The notes beneath the pieces were generated by a model, which made no database searches, was not told where the DNA came from, and saw only the letters and a program-made list of their open reading frames with translations. Below are positions 6,025 to 6,955 of a stretch of 6,955 nucleotides of DNA, in pieces; the stretch's first letter is position 1; each line of letters begins with the position of its first letter. The position numbers and the translations under genes are program-made. Source of the stretch: Mollicutes bacterium (GTDB lineage: Bacteria > Bacillota_I > Bacilli_A > Izemoplasmatales > Izemoplasmataceae); assembly GCA_003551405.1 (NCBI GenBank), contig PUMO01000216.1, forward strand, positions 1 through 6,955, given 5' to 3'.

Positions 6025-6636
6025 TTATGGTTGTAAGAACGCACGCACCGGCAATGCTTCTACGTTATCGATTTTCATCGGGAAACACATGAGCGTATAC
6101 TTCCCTTCACTCACTTTATCAAGTACCGCACCTTCTAAAATGATAATGCCTTTTTCAAGCAAGGCATCGTGAGTCGGATGGTTCGGTTGATTGCGTTCTA
6201 TGCCAAGCGCATCGATGCCGACACCCCGAATGCCTTTGTCAGCTAAGTAGCTGGCCGCATCATGGGCAAGATAGACAAAGTCTGTCGCTTGATTGTGTCT
6301 TACTGTGTTACTGGTTTTAAATATTATAAAATCATCCGCTTCAATGTTTAAATCCGCTATATCCTTGAGAGTTATTTTTTCTTCAAGATGCGATAGATCA
6401 AATACTGTGGCGTCCCCAATGTAATCCATGATGTCATGATTGGTTGATGAGGCGCCCTCTTTTAGGGTATGTAAGGGGAAGTCAATATGGGTGCCCGTAT
6501 GCAAATTAAAGGTTAGCTTAGTTTCGTAAACCCCGTTTTCCTCAAATGTCGCAGCTACTTCAAAATGCGGTTTTTTGGCATCACGTTGCTTATAGACTTG
6601 CATATCCGGTGTAATAGGCATCGTAATATCAATCAT
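6025..6636 (-). CDS. Cyclase family protein (kynurenine formamidase / KynB-like metal hydrolase)
   Basis: This 203-residue protein of the cyclase (Pfam Cyclase) fold has the standard family length. The signature HTGTHIDFPLH (46-56) supplies the metal ligands H46, H50 and D52, plus H56, as in bacterial kynurenine formamidase KynB. Further conserved parts are GVGIDALGIER (138-148), HPTHDALL with H156 (153-160), IILEGAVL with E168 (165-172), and the closing FPMKI...ALPVRAFL. H156 and E168 match the other active-site positions of KynB. Family members hydrolyse amide or related bonds, such as N-formylkynurenine, but many non-tryptophan-degrading Firmicutes carry members of unknown substrate, so the reaction here is open. 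ATG 6636 follows a perfect AAGGAGGT at 7-nt spacing, and the gene overlaps the end of zwf by eight bases. Transcription probably ends at the shared hairpin at 5987-6022. Confidence 0.9.
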   Translation of the reverse strand: MIDITMPITPDMQVYKQRDAKKPHFEVAATFEENGVYETKLTFNLHTGTHIDFPLHTLKEGASSTNHDIMDYIGDATVFDLSHLEEKITLKDIADLNIEADDFIIFKTSNTVRHNQATDFVYLAHDAASYLADKGIRGVGIDALGIERNQPNHPTHDALLEKGIIILEGAVLDKVSEGKYTLMCFPMKIDNVEALPVRAFLQP

Positions 6637-6955
6637 TGAGAGTACCTCCTTGATTCATAGTGGAGAGTTTGATTTTGAGGTCGCTTTCGTCTTTATAAAT
6701 GATTGGTGAGTCTTGATTCATATTGCGTACCATTTCTGTGAATTTCCATGTTGTTTCAATTTCATCCCACCGAGCAAATAACATGGGATTTTTGTTTAAA
6801 ATTTCAAGCAACAGTTTCTCATACGCTTCAGGAACATTTCCAAATGCATCCTTACCGTGAACATATTCCATGGTTGAAGGGATAATATCGCTATCGAGAC
6901 CGCTTTCCTTAACATTCATTCGAAAACTCATGCCTTCTTCTGGCGCGACTTTAAT
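6629..6955 (-). CDS. zwf: Glucose-6-phosphate 1-dehydrogenase, C-terminal fragment cut by the right edge
   Basis: The minus-strand frame is open from the window edge (6955) to TGA at 6629-6631, giving the last 108 residues of a protein of roughly 480-500. Beginning at the edge it reads IKVAPEEGMSFRMNVKESG, matching the I-x-x-x-P-x-EGI...K-x-PG stretch of G6PD. It continues with PEAYEKLLLEIL (42-53) and FARWDEIETTWKF (60-72), which match the highly conserved PEAYERLL and F-R-WDEVE-x-WK segments. G6PD starts the oxidative pentose-phosphate pathway, oxidising glucose 6-phosphate with NADP. The internal ATG at 6931 is not the start; the N-terminal dehydrogenase domain lies beyond the window. The final 30 residues diverge: the usual Y-x-x-G-x-x-GP...LL tail is not seen. 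The 3' end carries the ribosome site of the next gene and overlaps it by eight bases. Confidence 0.93.
   Translation of the reverse strand: MKVAPEEGMSFRMNVKESGLDSDIIPSTMEYVHGKDAFGNVPEAYEKLLLEILNKNPMLFARWDEIETTWKFTEMVRNMNQDSPIIYKDESDLKIKLSTMNQGGTLND
6644..6651 (-). promoter_or_regulatory. Ribosome binding site of the cyclase-family gene
   Basis: A perfect AAGGAGGT on the minus strand, seven bases before ATG 6636 and within the last codons of zwf, sets the start and suggests efficient translation of the downstream gene. Confidence 0.8.

Noticed and set aside
6629..6931. A complete 100-residue small protein starting at ATG 6931
   Set aside because: The frame stays open upstream to the edge, with residues matching the conserved P-x-EG segment of G6PD, so this is the 3' end of zwf.
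1..6955. A hidden defence, mobile or otherwise novel multi-gene system
   Set aside because: Every substantial open frame is assigned to a known housekeeping or metal-resistance family. No transposase, integrase, direct repeat array or att-like site was seen.

Overview
The window looks like a chromosomal segment of a low-to-moderate GC Firmicute (Bacilli or an Erysipelotrichia-like relative). Supporting signs are strong AAGGAGGT/AAGGTGAT-type Shine-Dalgarno sites, TTGACA/TATAAT-type promoters, the dipeptidase PepV, an ECF-type vitamin transporter S component and a CzrA/SmtB-type metal regulator. TGA ends several genes (trmB, the P-type ATPase, zwf) and Trp is written TGG, so the standard bacterial code applies and this is not a code-4 mollicute. 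The exact genus cannot be read from the sequence.

Layout. The left block (1-3477, minus strand) reads pepV, trmB, an M42 aminopeptidase, then the start of an ECF transporter S component that runs off the left edge. trmB and the M42 gene overlap by ATGA. A good promoter candidate precedes pepV, and another lies between pepV and trmB. From memory, a PepV/TrmB/M42 peptidase neighbourhood also occurs in Bacillus (ytjP, trmB, ytoP), so this block looks like ordinary housekeeping synteny.

The central block (3577-5986, plus strand) is a self-contained metal-resistance operon. A P1B-2 type Zn/Cd/Pb-exporting ATPase is followed by an overlapping ArsR/SmtB-family repressor with an alpha-5 zinc site. 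A 20-bp inverted repeat sits exactly between the -35 and -10 of the operon promoter and is the likely binding site of that repressor. This makes a simple autoregulated circuit: metal releases the repressor, and the exporter and fresh repressor are made together. A sequence matching half of this operator also lies in the spacer of the divergent pepV promoter.

The right block (6025-6955, minus strand) holds the 3' end of zwf (glucose-6-phosphate dehydrogenase) and an overlapping cyclase-family (kynurenine-formamidase-like) hydrolase. A 14-bp hairpin with A and T tracts on either side separates this block from the metal operon and should terminate both convergent transcripts.

I found no mobile element, CRISPR array, RNA gene or clear riboswitch. 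The window is mostly ordinary. The most interesting points are the regulatory architecture of the 3478-3627 divergent intergenic region and the zwf/cyclase coupling.
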